64,000 bases of DNA, taken from the NCBI GenBank assembly GCA_943735955.1, contig OX030958.1, forward strand, positions 1,572,493 through 1,636,492, read 5' to 3'. Source of the DNA: Piscicola geometra (lineage: Eukaryota > Annelida > Clitellata > Hirudinida > Piscicolidae). Under the pieces are notes generated by a model, which searched no databases, was not told the DNA's origin, and saw only the letters and a program-made list of their open reading frames with translations. The translations under genes and the position numbers were made by a program. Shown here in pieces: positions 26,001 through 36,800 of this stretch (its first letter is position 1; each line of letters starts with the position of its first letter).

Positions 26001-29000
26001 ATCGAGCCACATGGAGAAGAATGATAAAATAACATTAATTTTTTATCTTTTTGAAAACATAAATCATAAAAAAAATGAAAACAAACTGATTGATTCAATT
26101 TAGAAAAGATCATAAAAAATGGCCAGTTTCATTGAATATCCAATATCAGAAGTGCACTTGGTTTATTCAATTGAGAAATCGCAATTTTCATGGAGTTAAA
26201 TGCTTTTCATGTACACAATCAGAGATTTCTTCATGGTGTTTCAGTAATGGCTTCCAGTGCTTTTGAATATATAATAGTTAGACTCTTATTAAATTGAAAT
26301 AATCTTGATTTAAAACATTTTTTATAGAAATTGGATATATACTTTTCAAATATCTGACTTTCCGTATATAAAGTATTCTTTTGATTATTTTTTGATTGAC
26401 AATTTTTGGAAAGAAAACGTGAGCAAAGCAAATTGCAAATCATCTAATAACGATTACGGATAAACGTTCCAGGAAAATTATATTTTGCAATTAAAAATAT
26501 TAATATTTATAATAAAAAAATTTCTAAAATAATTTTTTTCAGATTTTTATTTATTATAAAACCTTTATGTATTTTTTAAATAAATTGTAACAAACTTATT
26601 TTTCGACATAAATTTAATTATTTTGTAAAGCTTTAAAGTTTTTTCCACAATCCTTTAACTTTAATAAAAGTTATTTTAAATATTTTTTCATTTAATGCTA
26701 GTAGATAAAGAGAATGTCATAAAAGTTATTAAAGACTTGCGAAGACACGACCAGATACATCGCGCGACAGTGGTTCTCCATACTTACTCCATACGCCTCT
26801 CCATACTTTTATCTTTCGAAACGAGTATATCATATAAAAAATCTGAAGTATAATTCATAAAAAATCCTTTAAAAAATAGTAGCTTACATAAAGTTTGAAG
26901 CAAACATACAATTTTTCTTTATCAAATATCGTTACATTTTAAAACATTTTTTAATGTGTTACTGCGTTTAAAAAATATTCTGAGAGCTCTTGCTCAAACA
27001 AATGGCATTATTTAAACTTCAAAAGAATAAGATAGCAAGAGTGTTTTCGAAAAGTATAAGTGACATGTGTGAAAAAGGTTTGCTTTAAAGTAAAAATTTC
27101 ACAAAATTAGTTTGAAAAAACATAAGACTCAGCTGTAATTGACATATTAATTGATTCAAATGATTGATTGAAGACTAATTGCTCAAAAACGAAACTTGTG
27201 GAACTTTGAAATAATAATATAGAATAGTAAGTGCATCAAGACTTTTTTCAATAAGTTAAAAAACTTATTGAAAAATTTCCACGTTATTAAAATACTTTTT
27301 TAATAGAAAAAGACAAAAAAGGAATGGATGCTGAAGTGGATAGGCAAGTAATTGCACGAGATATGAGCAACGCGACGAGAGGCCCCCTCCAAATTGCCTA
27401 CTCGAGCAAACGACTATCAAGTTCAAATGGCACGCAATAATTGGATTCTGGTCTTTTGCTTTTACTGCACTTTTACTCGGACATCTTATTGAGCCAATGT
27501 ATAATCGAATATTCTATAACCTATCTTTTGAAATATTTAAATGGATATCTAAATTATTCCTTTAATCGCCCATCCCATTGAACATAACCACATACTCAAG
27601 CCCATTAACATCTGGCTTCCTTCTCTCACCTTGTAGCTTATGTACATGACCAGAAGCGTTTCCGAGAGAGAAATGATTGCCACACTCACCTGGATTCCCC
27701 ACAACCAGACGTTTCTGTTCACCCAGAAGATGCTGTTCCTGTAAGACAAAAAAACCAATTGACCCAAGATGACTGGACTATTTAAATTTATTTATTTATC
27801 AACAAATATTTTGAAAGAAATAAGACAATTATAACTGAAAACCGCCTTCAACAAGTCACACAGACACGCACCAGTCGATGGCCCCTTGCAGATCTTCCTT
27901 CTTGGTGGTGCACAGCTCAGAGTCAGTGTCTATCATGCTGGAATTCCTCTTGAACAAGACGGGTACGCTGTAGATTTGTGCATGATGTTGTTGCTGACGA
28001 TGAGAATGCTAGTGGAATGTTGATGGTTAAGTTTAGGTTATTTAGATGGCTTGAGGTTTTGTATGTTCAAGGTTTTAATAAAGGTGATTTGAATGCAAAG
28101 CCATCAAAAGAATAATCCAATGTTATGAAACTTCGAATGCAAATGAAGGCCATGGACAATCGAAATTCGAGCATAAAACCAAATGAAGGAAAGACCTGCC
28201 ACATTGACCGGGTTTGCTTATTTAGAAGAAAATTTATGAGTAAAAGGTTTCTAAAAATCAGTTATGAAACTGCTCGTGTCCCACTTGCGAATTTAATTTA
28301 GTAACAAACGTATTAAGAATAGTTTATAGGGACTTTATAGCAAGAACTGCATTAGTTGAAGATAAACCCAATTTTGGCGCTTCAAAGACAATTTATTAAA
28401 TGTTCTTTTATTCGTAGATTATTTTATCGTCTTTCTATTTCACCATTTCTTTATTCTCTTTATTTTCTATCAATTTATCTATCAATCCATCTATCCATCC
28501 CTAAATCCAACCCTTCATCCATCCCTAAATCCAACACTTTACCAATCATGCTGCAGAAGATGGGATGGGTTGGGGTTCTGGTCGAGGAGTACTCTGACGA
28601 TGTATAGTGCGCATGAGAGCAGTTTGATGAAGAGGTTGAATATTCGGATCTGCAAGCCTGGTGCATGAGTGAGTGTCTTGTTTGATGGGTGGGGGTGTGA
28701 ATGAGTGTAAGATGGATGAAGTCGGCAAATGAACAAGTGTGTAGATAGGCAGGCTCAGTGGGTGGACGCAAGTAGAGATGGATAACAAATTAGAAGACGT
28801 CAGAAGACGGTTGATGGATGCTGATGCATTATCTCACTGTTCGATAGCGACTTGATGAAGATGACATTAGGGAGGGACAGATGTGAGGCAGTTTTAATGA
28901 ATAAAAAAGTAAAAAAGATTAATCGACTGATCTAGCGCTCAATTAGAATAGAAAATTCATTAGAGTCTTGAATAATAAATCGAAGATTAAAACAGTGTCT

Positions 29001-32000
29001 CACTCGTTTGCTGGTTCTGGAGGAAGTAGATTTGCAGACGTTCCTTCAACGTGTTTTCATTTGTGAAGAACTCAACCTTAACTCTGTAGAAATATATATT
29101 GAAGAAATAATCATAATTCAATTAATGACTAAAATGAGAGTCTTAAAGATACATAGTGAATAACGTTTTTCAGTTATCTAGAATATTTATACGGCGTTTG
29201 AATGTAGAAGTTATTTGAATTTCAAAGTTCCAGTATTTGTATTTCAGTTAAATTAAATTTAGAAAAAAAAGTCTTCCTAAAAATGAAGTTTTCTAATAAA
29301 ATAATTACGTTTCTTTTGTGTAATTTTATCTTTAAGGGGTCCAGAGTATTTATAATTCAGGCGTTCCTAGAATTTATGATGCTTCAAAACTCATAAATAG
29401 CAAATAATTTTTTAATTGCTTGATTTTCAAGAAATAAAAACAATAATTTGTTTTTCATTTTTTACTTTTTTGCTTTACTTCGAAAAACGCAATAAAATGT
29501 TAATCGCCTCATTGGGGCCATACGAAAAGGTTTTATTGATTCCTTTAATTATACTATTTATTGATTTATTTTGCTAATGTTTTAAACGGGTTACTACACT
29601 TTGGATAATCAGTTGACAAACATTCACAATGGAAATTTTAAAATTCGAAAACATTTATTTGCTCACTATTTATTTGGAAACTCAAATTGTTTTCTTTTCA
29701 ACTTCCCATTTTGCATGAGAGATTAAAGTAGCTTTCGATAATTGAAATGTCTCTAGTAGATTGCTGGCAACATGTTTAAATAAATCGACTCAAATCTATC
29801 TCAATCGATCAATTCAAAGCAGCTAAATTTTGTTTTCCAATAAACATTTTAATAAAACAAAGAAGTCTAACTTAAAATATACTATATATATAATATAATA
29901 TTATATAATAAATCATATATTATAATTTAAGAAATGCTTGAGTTTATCAACTCTATGGCACCATGTTCGTTAGTTTCATCAGAATTGTCGTTATTATAGT
30001 ATTTCCAATCAAACTAAAACTGTTTACGACTATAACCTTCACCGTTCTATTTACCTTCAATCATGATCACTCTGTCGTCATCAAACGTTTAATTATCATC
30101 ATCATTAAAACACCATCAGCCCAACACCAGAAGTTTTGATCCAAACCCCCATAAAATTCCATCAAAGTCATCACCCCCACTCCGCCTACTTCACCTTGCG
30201 TCGTCTTCAGGGGCCATTATGAATGCCTCGAGGCTTCCAGCAGCTTTAATAACTATCTATTCGCATTTCCAGATTCAGGGGAAAACATATTGCTTTTCTA
30301 CATTTCTAATTCCGTTTATAATACCCCCTATTTGTTTAGCCAAAACTGTCGTTCAATTTCATTTTAAAATCTTTTTAATCCACTTATAAATTCTACTTTT
30401 TCACTTTTATATTTCCTATAACTAATAATTTTTCAATAGATTTAATTTTTAATTTTTATCGTGTTTCAAATAATTTATTTTAAATATTTAGAAAGCAGGA
30501 AAAACGACAAAAATATTTTTTAAACTGATTTTATCAAATTCATCTTATTTAGCTTTTATAATTATTTTTCTTTTTTCTACCAATATCAATTTCATATTAT
30601 TTTTCTTCTTTTTATTTTCATTAGTACTGTCATCTCCATACATTACCATTACCCTACTTCAAGCTGCCCAGCTAAGGCACGTATGTAGAGGAAGAAAATC
30701 TATTTCAAGTGGTTAGGAACATAGGGCTTCCTAGTTTTAAATGCACTTTTTTTCAAATTTACATTTTTTCAAATAATTTTTGCAACAAATCTATTTTCTA
30801 TGAACTATTTGAAGAAAAAATACCTAATTTGGAATTTAGTTTTTCCAATTTGATTTATTGCAAATAATCTTATTTGCATCCATAAGTTTTGAGGTAAAAA
30901 TTCAAACTAATAACTGTAACTTTACTGTGTCACCTGTTTCTATTTCCTTAACAACTATCCTATTATATATATACAAATCCTGAAAACTCATAACTATATG
31001 TACACGCATCCACACAAACATATGCACAACATTCTTTATTTGAGAGCTTCAGTAAAATGCTCCATAAAGAACAATCGTTGGCAGTCAGCGCAAAATGCTG
31101 TAAACGCTTGGTTTGCATGCGCCTTTATGCCAAATACTCTGCCTATGAATATGTATAAATGTCTATACGGCATGCTTTTTATTGATATGTTTAAGTTTGC
31201 ATAAAGCTATGCAATTAATTGTGTCGACCAAAAAAAGAGATTGAAATGTTAAGCTTATTCGACCCCGATGATTCGAAAAAATTAATTTTGAGACTTCAAA
31301 AAATTTAAAGCAGCTGAAATTCTTTTGCCCAAAACTCACAAACGAGATTATGCATTAGAAAAGTACCGGAGCGATAAGGCAAAAGTTAAGCAAGAAGAAT
31401 TGTGAACAGACTGGCTGATTGAACTTTTCTGGTACCGATGTGGATAGTAGAAAGTGATGATGCTGGTTTGATGCTTCGTGCCTGTGTGTTCATGCAAGGG
31501 TTACAGGCCATGCCAACCAATGCGTACAGGCACGCAAGCCCAATCAATCAGTTGCGGCAACGTAAGTTGAGTATACAATTTTAACTTATAGTATTAACTC
31601 TTACCCACTGAAAAATCATCTCATAAGCGTAAAAGTTCACATACACTTGGAAGCTCTAATGCACTTGATGAACACCTCGTCTGCAGAAGTGCACTGGTGC
31701 CCACACGCAGTTGTACACTCGTGTTATAACGTATGTTTAATGGGTGTATTGATTGGCAGAGTGAGTTTGATAAAGAAACACTATGGAAGAATCTCTCTTG
31801 TGCAATGCTTCTTTGTGCTTTACAAACCATTCGGCTAATTCCCTCTGAATGGCATTCTGTACAAAAAAAGATGCTTGGTTCCAAAATGAGAAAAAATCTC
31901 TGACGTTTACATTAGTTTGCAATTATATAATCAGAAAATAGCGTACAATTTGACAGTAATGCGTAAATGATGAATGTAATGTTCTTTGAGCAGCCTACAA

Positions 32001-33084
32001 CGGCATCTTTTTTCGAAAATAATATTTAAAAACTTCGCTAAAGAAAATATATCTCGTTAATAGATCTCGACTCACCTTTTGATGCCTTTGCCATCTTACG
32101 GAAACGGTATTAGCATTCAACGGAGCTATGCTTTTGAAAAAGTATTTTTTATGGAAGAAAAACTTCATGAATAGAATCGAATTTTCTCAGCGTGAGAATA
32201 GATCATGCGTTCGAATGCAGCGAACTTTAAATTCATTTGATGATTTTTTGATGATTAAAGATTTTTGGTGTTTCATGAACTTTCTTATTTAAATCATTTT
32301 AAATAAATTTGAAATTATAACAAAATTCTACTTTGAAACTATACCATTTTAAGTGCTTATCAATTTGTCAATTAAACAACCTTCAATAGACTAAAATGAA
32401 AAAAAATTAATACTAAAAATTTAGAACGTGAAATTTTATTAGAAAAAAAGTTTTAAAAATTTGATCTATCAATCTCATTATATAACTTCGTTTTGCACTA
32501 AGTCTTATTATAAGATTGTTGATTGCTATTATTATTACAGTCAAACGTTAAATTTTTTTAGGCATCCTTAAAATAGCATGGGTGGCGATCCTGGGGTTGT
32601 GCAGGGTCCACCTTAATGGTAGTGACCCCAGGACTCTCCAGAATCGCCGCCCATTCTAGATAGGATCCCCCCTCCAAGATTTACAGCAGATCGCCACCCC
32701 TGCAAAATAGCTAGTTGTTTTAAAAATGGATTATAAAAGATTCTACAGAAATTGATAAAGGGTCGTTTTTCACGCCCTCGAGTAATTTTGAGTCAATAGA
32801 GCAGTGCAGTGAAACAATAAACTCCGAAAAAGTAATTACCCAAACGCACATAAAAATCCACGTGCTAAAAAGTATAAAAAAACACACAAACATAAAATAT
32901 GTTCTTACGCACACAAACATAAAATATGTTCTTACACACACATGCAAACACTACAGCAACACTCTAAAACGTTGCACCAAGCCCTTCACCTCTCTTCGCA
33001 TGAGGACTCCCTGGTGATGAGGTTCTTGAAGAGGTACTTGGGAGAATGCCTCACCATCCTCTCGTCTTCACTGCCGCCCTCCAT
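7864..33084 (-). CDS. KCNT1: SLO2 / KCNT-type sodium-activated potassium channel, 31 coding exons
   Basis: Large-conductance K+ channel of the Slack/Slick (SLO2) family, gated by cytosolic Na+ in known members; plasma membrane tetramer. Exons from 5' to 3': 32990-33084, 29004-29083, 28543-28657, 27872-27967, 27630-27738, 25626-25700, 25388-25471, 24869-25147, 24109-24273, 23639-23701, 22671-22744, 21547-21610, 21172-21280, 19304-19412, 18914-19126, 18629-18798, 16699-17047, 14998-15168, 14604-14738, 14333-14449, 10918-11023, 10565-10737, 10285-10356, 9933-10067, 9548-9659, 9235-9336, 8920-9003, 8651-8791, 8397-8505, 8046-8130, 7864-7921. They total 3849 nt (1282 residues plus TAG), all junction phases agree, and length is close to vertebrate KCNT1/2. 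The start ATG at 33084 follows an in-frame TGA. Junctions around exons 16-20 and 28-29 are the least certain. Symbol means orthologue of the KCNT1/KCNT2 pair. Confidence 0.93.
8796..8910. repeat. (GAT)n microsatellite filling SLO2 intron 27
   Basis: Nearly pure GAT/GGT/GATGAC trinucleotide repeat occupying almost all of the 128-nt intron between exons 27 and 28. On the transcript strand the repeat runs into the acceptor as CATCATCAG. A poly-Asp/poly-Ile reading across it is an artefact. Confidence 0.9.
9031..9100. repeat. GAAA/AAAG purine tract
   Basis: Purine-only tract of gaaagaaagaaaaaaggg units in SLO2 intron 26, just upstream of exon 27 on the transcribed strand. There it reads as a long TTTC-rich polypyrimidine tract ahead of the acceptor at 9004. 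Confidence 0.8.
11121..11945 (-). mobile_element. CR1-like LINE 3' fragment in SLO2 intron 20
   Basis: A minus-strand frame at 11388-11936 reads [64 protein letters not shown] and [15 protein letters not shown], which is the C-terminal reverse-transcriptase region of CR1/jockey-type LINEs. The next expected block, [17 protein letters not shown], continues in another frame after a run of seven A at about 11405, so one indel breaks the frame. The 3' end is a TTTATT-type tail (11121-11200). 5'-truncated and in the same orientation as the host gene. Confidence 0.85.
12129..13655. repeat. 12-bp satellite (ACATCAACTACT)n in SLO2 intron 20
   Basis: About 125 tandem copies of the 12-mer acatcaactact with sporadic single-base variants (acctca, aaatca, attaca, gcatca). 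No indel breaks the 12-bp period until about 13608. The minus strand has a 393-codon open frame of (VVVD)n; the plus strand reads (STTT)n. Both are consequences of a period divisible by three. Confidence 0.95.
14333..17047 (-). CDS. KCNT1: SLO2 exons 17-20: variable RCK1-RCK2 linker
   Basis: Residues about 634-891, four exons of low-complexity, Ser/Asn-rich sequence with no family similarity apart from acidic patches ([13 protein letters not shown]). The exons were placed by open frame, base composition, splice consensus and phase: 16699-17047, 14998-15168, 14604-14738 and 14333-14449. Donors are GTTGAT, GTCAAC, GTAATT and GTGAGA. In KCNT proteins this linker is the least conserved and alternatively spliced part, so a divergent sequence is expected. 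The exact boundaries of exon 17 are inference. Confidence 0.65.
17228..17721 (-). mobile_element. RTE-type LINE reverse-transcriptase fragment
   Basis: The minus frame reads [47 protein letters not shown], then [20 protein letters not shown] and [20 protein letters not shown], the C-terminal block of RTE-like endonuclease/reverse transcriptases. The segment between ETERKIQ and the VGHV block is shorter than usual (internal deletion). It abuts MITE copy 2 at 17722; the first residues of the open frame belong to the MITE. Located in SLO2 intron 16. Confidence 0.8.
17722..18044. mobile_element. MITE, GGCGGCGATC family, copy 2
   Basis: Shares with copy 1 the core ttttggtagtga, cataatcgtca, gttatagctgtctaaaa and acttaaatattcgtacc. 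It ends AGCAGATCGCCGCCCATTG, the inverted form of the family terminus. The left terminus is deleted: only CCATGG precedes the ggaccccc block. Located in SLO2 intron 16 beside an RTE fragment. Confidence 0.75.
18629..24273 (-). CDS. KCNT1: SLO2 exons 9-16: RCK1 domain
   Basis: Residues 312-633. This is the first cytosolic RCK domain of the gating ring. Landmarks are [155 protein letters not shown] and [12 protein letters not shown]. All are close to KCNT proteins. Exon 16 is taken to end at 18629 (donor GTTTAT) because that phase fits the next exon; an alternative donor four codons later would break the frame. Confidence 0.9.
19893..20131 (+). mobile_element. tRNA-derived SINE
   Basis: The head is tRNA-like, with an A-box-like TGGCTTAGATGG and 39 bases further on the B-box-like TGTTCGAATCCC. 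The unrelated body ends in a caaacaaacaaaaaac tail. The tRNA fold is incomplete, and the tail argues for a retroposon rather than a working tRNA gene. Located in SLO2 intron 13, opposite strand to the host. Confidence 0.65.
23460..23624. mobile_element. hAT-like end with TTTCGGCCGAAA repeats
   Basis: Repeated tttcggccgaaa / tttcggcc motifs leading to a terminus GGTCGGTCTCTA, whose complement TAGAGACCGACC resembles a hAT terminal repeat. Only this end is found; the other end and a TSD were not located. It lies in SLO2 intron 10, its end about 14 bases from the splice donor at 23638-23637. Confidence 0.45.
24869..33084 (-). CDS. KCNT1: SLO2 exons 1-8: N terminus, S1-S6 and pore
   Basis: Residues 1-311. 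The N terminus PKYLFKNLI followed by [20 protein letters not shown] is the conserved SLO2 pre-S1 signature. S1 is around [20 protein letters not shown] (residues 59-97), S2 [20 protein letters not shown] (129-165), S3 [15 protein letters not shown] (166-190), and S4 [20 protein letters not shown] (191-218), which as in other SLO2 channels lacks a regular Arg array. Exon 8 (24869-25147) carries S5, the selectivity filter TVGYGD at residues 280-285 and S6. The extracellular S1-S2 loop ([14 protein letters not shown]) is not conserved in sequence. Exon 1 is separated from exon 2 by a 3.9-kb intron. Confidence 0.92.
28441..28535. repeat. (ATCT/ATCC)n degenerate microsatellite
   Basis: ATCT changing into ATCC repeats and a duplicated catccctaaatccaac block, directly downstream of SLO2 exon 3 (donor at 28542). 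Confidence 0.7.
29084..32576. other. SLO2 intron 1, main part
   Basis: AT-rich intronic sequence with no exon-like signal on either strand that fits the flanking phases. It includes a TA-rich patch at 29880-29935. GC-richer patches at about 31060-31180 and 31440-31560 have no recognisable coding content. Confidence 0.5.
32577..32702. mobile_element. MITE, GGCGGCGATC family, copy 3 (short)
   Basis: 126 bp with 14-bp termini CATGGGTGGCGATC and, inverted, CAGGGGTGGCGATC (one mismatch). Flanks are TAAAATAG and CAAAATAG, a 7/8 target duplication, which suggests a hAT-type 8-bp TSD for the whole family. An extra inverted terminus (AATCGCCGCCCATT) lies inside at about 32642-32655, so the element looks rearranged or nested. 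In SLO2 intron 1. Confidence 0.75.
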
Positions 33085-33833
33085 CCTCCTCCAACACCAT
33101 CAACCTTTTAGTCAACAAAATCTAAAGGTTTAGTTTTACCATGTTTTCATAACTTTGTCTCAAAGAACATTAGTTTTGAATAATAAAACTTTGCCGTTTT
33201 TGTTTCTGATAACTATTATCTTTTTGACGACGGAAAAACTCGAAATATCTTTTTGCAAGTGTATGATTTTTTAAAGATTCTAAACTTTAGCTATTTAGGA
33301 GGTTTGTCAGCTTTGTTATTAGTTCAATTTAAGTTGTTGCCAGTGTCAAATGAAATAAAACATTGAATTTTTATTGAAATGCACTAAAACCAAACACAGT
33401 TTCAATCATTTCAAAAAGAGTCAAATAGTGCAGACCATTAAATTGTTCATTTTTCTTTTAGATGAAACTAGTACGAAAATGTAGGGAGATTCTGAATATC
33501 GATTTCTAGACTTCCATGACATACAAATATGTATACACACTGGGAGTATATCAATTATTTTCATCACACTTTATATGAATTTTTCATGATGAAACGAGAA
33601 TAAAATCTGAAAGGTTTCTTTTAGGTTATCAGTTCATACAGAATAATAAGTTAAGATAAGCTTCCATTAATAAAATACATATTTTCATTTTAAAAGTTAT
33701 TTTAAATATAATAATTTTAAAAATCAACCTATTTATTTTAGTTTTTCTAATTTCTAGTCTTTAAATATCATATGAGTCAATCATTTGATCGACTAAAAGC
33801 GGATTTCTAGTAGTTTCGTTTCTTAATGCTAAA
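33085..33833. promoter_or_regulatory. Head-to-head spacer between SLO2 and CPVL start codons
   Basis: 749 bp separate two divergent start codons. It must hold both 5' UTRs and, unless distal non-coding exons exist, both promoters. It is AT-rich with no CpG-rich island or clear TATA box that I can assign, so bidirectional promoter use is inference from gene order. Confidence 0.5.
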
Positions 33834-36800
33834 ATGCGCAACTTATTGACTATACTTTTCCTTATTTCTTCAACTGCTGAGTAATTTACAACATAAATTA
33901 TTTATTCTGTTTTAATAAAATTGATAGTCAAATTTTCACTTAGTTTTTATTTCATATTCTAACTTAAAATATAAAGAAACATCCAAAATATTCCAATAAA
34001 TCATCTAATAGATAAATTATAAATAACTTATTTAATTATAAATTAAAACCACAGAGGGTTGTTACGAAAGCAGTTCATCAAGGAGACATTGCATGCTGAT
34101 GGGAGTTCTGAGAATGGGGAACCTCTTTTCCTGACTCCCTACATCGAGAAGGGGGACTATGATAAGGGTATTTGTGAAGATCATCTTATGCATAATGAAA
34201 ATAATTTGAAGATATATTTATGTTTATATTAATAAACAAACCATCTGGTTGTTATACAAATTTCTTCATGGATATTTGGTAAAAAAATCAATTTACTTTA
34301 CACGCATAAATTTTTCCATCATTCAGCCATTGAGCTATCCAAAGTGGTGGGATTGCCAACAAATGTGGAGAGTTACTCAGGCTTCTTGACTGTCAACAAG
34401 CAACACAACAGCAACATGTTCTTCTGGTACATTCCAAGTCAGGTGGTGATAGTTAGAATACATCTTAATCAATTAAAAATAGGGAAACACTTTTTTAAAA
34501 ACCATTTTTATCTACTTTTAAATTTAAAAATGTATGCTATCTACCATCCTACACCTTCAACTCATCACAACTACCACCAACAACAACAACAACAACTCCA
34601 CCACCACTACTACTGTCACCATCACTATCAAAACCACCATCGCAGTCAGCAGACCCTAGAGATCCTCTGATTCTGTGGCTGCAAGGTGGTCCTGGGGGCT
34701 CCTCCCTCTTTGGACTCTTCAATGAGAACGGACCTTTTGTCGTCGACGAGAAGTTGAATTGTGAGTTTCATTCAGAAAAGTTCAATAAGACTCTTTTAAT
34801 ATATTTTCAATTTACTTTTTTAGTAGTTTAAAATATGTTTGTTTTCTATTTCAGTTCTTGAGAGAGAGTTTTCATGGCACAAGAAGTACAACATCCTCTT
34901 CATTGACAATCCAGTGAGTCCATCATTATTCTTTTCATCATCATCATCACCATCATCATCACCATCATCATCATCATCATCATCATCACCACCATCATCA
35001 TCATCACCACCATCATCATCATCACCATCATCATCATCACCACTATCATCATCATCACCAGGTGGGCACAGGCTTCAGCTTCACGGACGACGACGAGGGG
35101 TACTCAACAGACGAACAGGACATCGCCAAGAACCTCTATGAGTCAGTTGTTTGCCTATAATAATACTAATAATAATAACAGTAATAAGAATAATAATAAT
35201 AAGATTTATAATAATTATAATAATTTGTTTGTATGAGTGATTCATTTGCTTATTATAATATCTTGTTAATTGTAAGATCACTAATAATGTGGATATTTAA
35301 TAAGCATTTTATTTTTAGTGCAATTATCTTTTATAGGATCACCCAATATATATGTTCACTACGTATTTCTCAGCGAGAGTTGCGTATCCAGCAATTATTC
35401 AATGAACATCTGTTTTTAACCACGTCATTCTTTAATTTCATATAAATATAATAAATATTGCAATGATGTGACAGGGCTCTCTCGCAATTCTTCGCCTTGT
35501 TTTCCGACCTGAAGAGCAATCCCTTCTACATCACTGGAGAGGTTTGCATTGAAATTCATTTAAATAACATATTAATCTTTTTGCATCAATAAATATTAAA
35601 TTTAATTACATGATATAAAAGTTTTTTAGATTTATTTGTTCTTTAATTACATGATATAATTAATAAATAAAATTAATCTATCCACCATGCTATTTTTTTA
35701 TTTTAAAAAAATGTGAAGATGAAATAAGTTCAATATGTAAGAATTAATTATGAATCAGTTAATATCTTTCTAGTAACCATCGCTCACCTATTTAGCATTC
35801 TCCACTTCACACTCCACCACTCACCATCTTCACACTCCACGACCACCAACCCACCCACCTCAGTCATATGCAGGCAAGTATGTTCCAGCTCTGGCCTACC
35901 ACATCTATTCCGAAGGCGAACCACGCAAGATGAACCTGGTTGGAGTGGCCATTGGCGATGGCTTCACAGACCCTCCCAACGTCTGTGCTGGTGCTTGTGG
36001 TGGTAGTTTTGGCGGTTGTGGTTGTAGTGGAGGCTTTGTGGTCTTTGGGTTGTAATTTTGAAAATTATTGAAACATCGAGATTTCGCAGAGTGTTCTTGA
36101 TTTGAAGACGGTTACATCAACAAACTTTTAAATAAAGAAGAATCTCACAAAAAACACTGAAATGCCGGCAGAACGCCTCTTATATCCTCCACTCATACTT
36201 TACCATAAAATACCATTTAACGACGAATATTATTTACATGGCGTAAACCCGTACGAGCTTCAAGACCACTCAACAACTCGGCGAAGAACTGCCACTCACG
36301 ACAGATGATACTCGGCTACGCGGACTTCCTGCACCAGACGGGACTGCTTGACCGTCGCCAACGGGACTTCTTCCAGGCGCAAGCGGAACTCGCTGCTAAG
36401 TTGGTCGAGGAGAAGAAGTGGCTGGAGGCCATGCGTGTGAGTGGTGGTGGTTGTGGTTGGTTGTGGTTGGTTGTGGTGGTTGTGGTTGGTTGGGGTGGTT
36501 GTGGTTGGTTGTGGTTGGTTGTGGTTGGTTGTGGTGGTTGTGGTTGTGGTTGGTTGTGGTGGTTGTGGTTGGTTGTGGTGGTTGTGGTTGGTTGGTTGTG
36601 GTTGGTTGTGGTTGGTTGTGGTTGGTTGTGGTTGGTTGTGGTGGTTGTGGTTGGTTGGGGTGGTTGGTTGTGGTTGGTTGTGGTGGTTGTGGTTGGTTGG
36701 GGTGGTTCGTTGGTTGGGGTGGTTGTGGTTGGTTGTGGTGGTTGTGGTTGGTTGGGGTGGTTGTGGTGGTTGTGGTTGGTTGTGGTGGTTGTGGTTGGTT

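Noticed and set aside
10200..33000. Host genes on the plus strand inside SLO2 introns
   Set aside because: All plus-strand frames there are short, antisense to exons, or within repeats and mobile elements.
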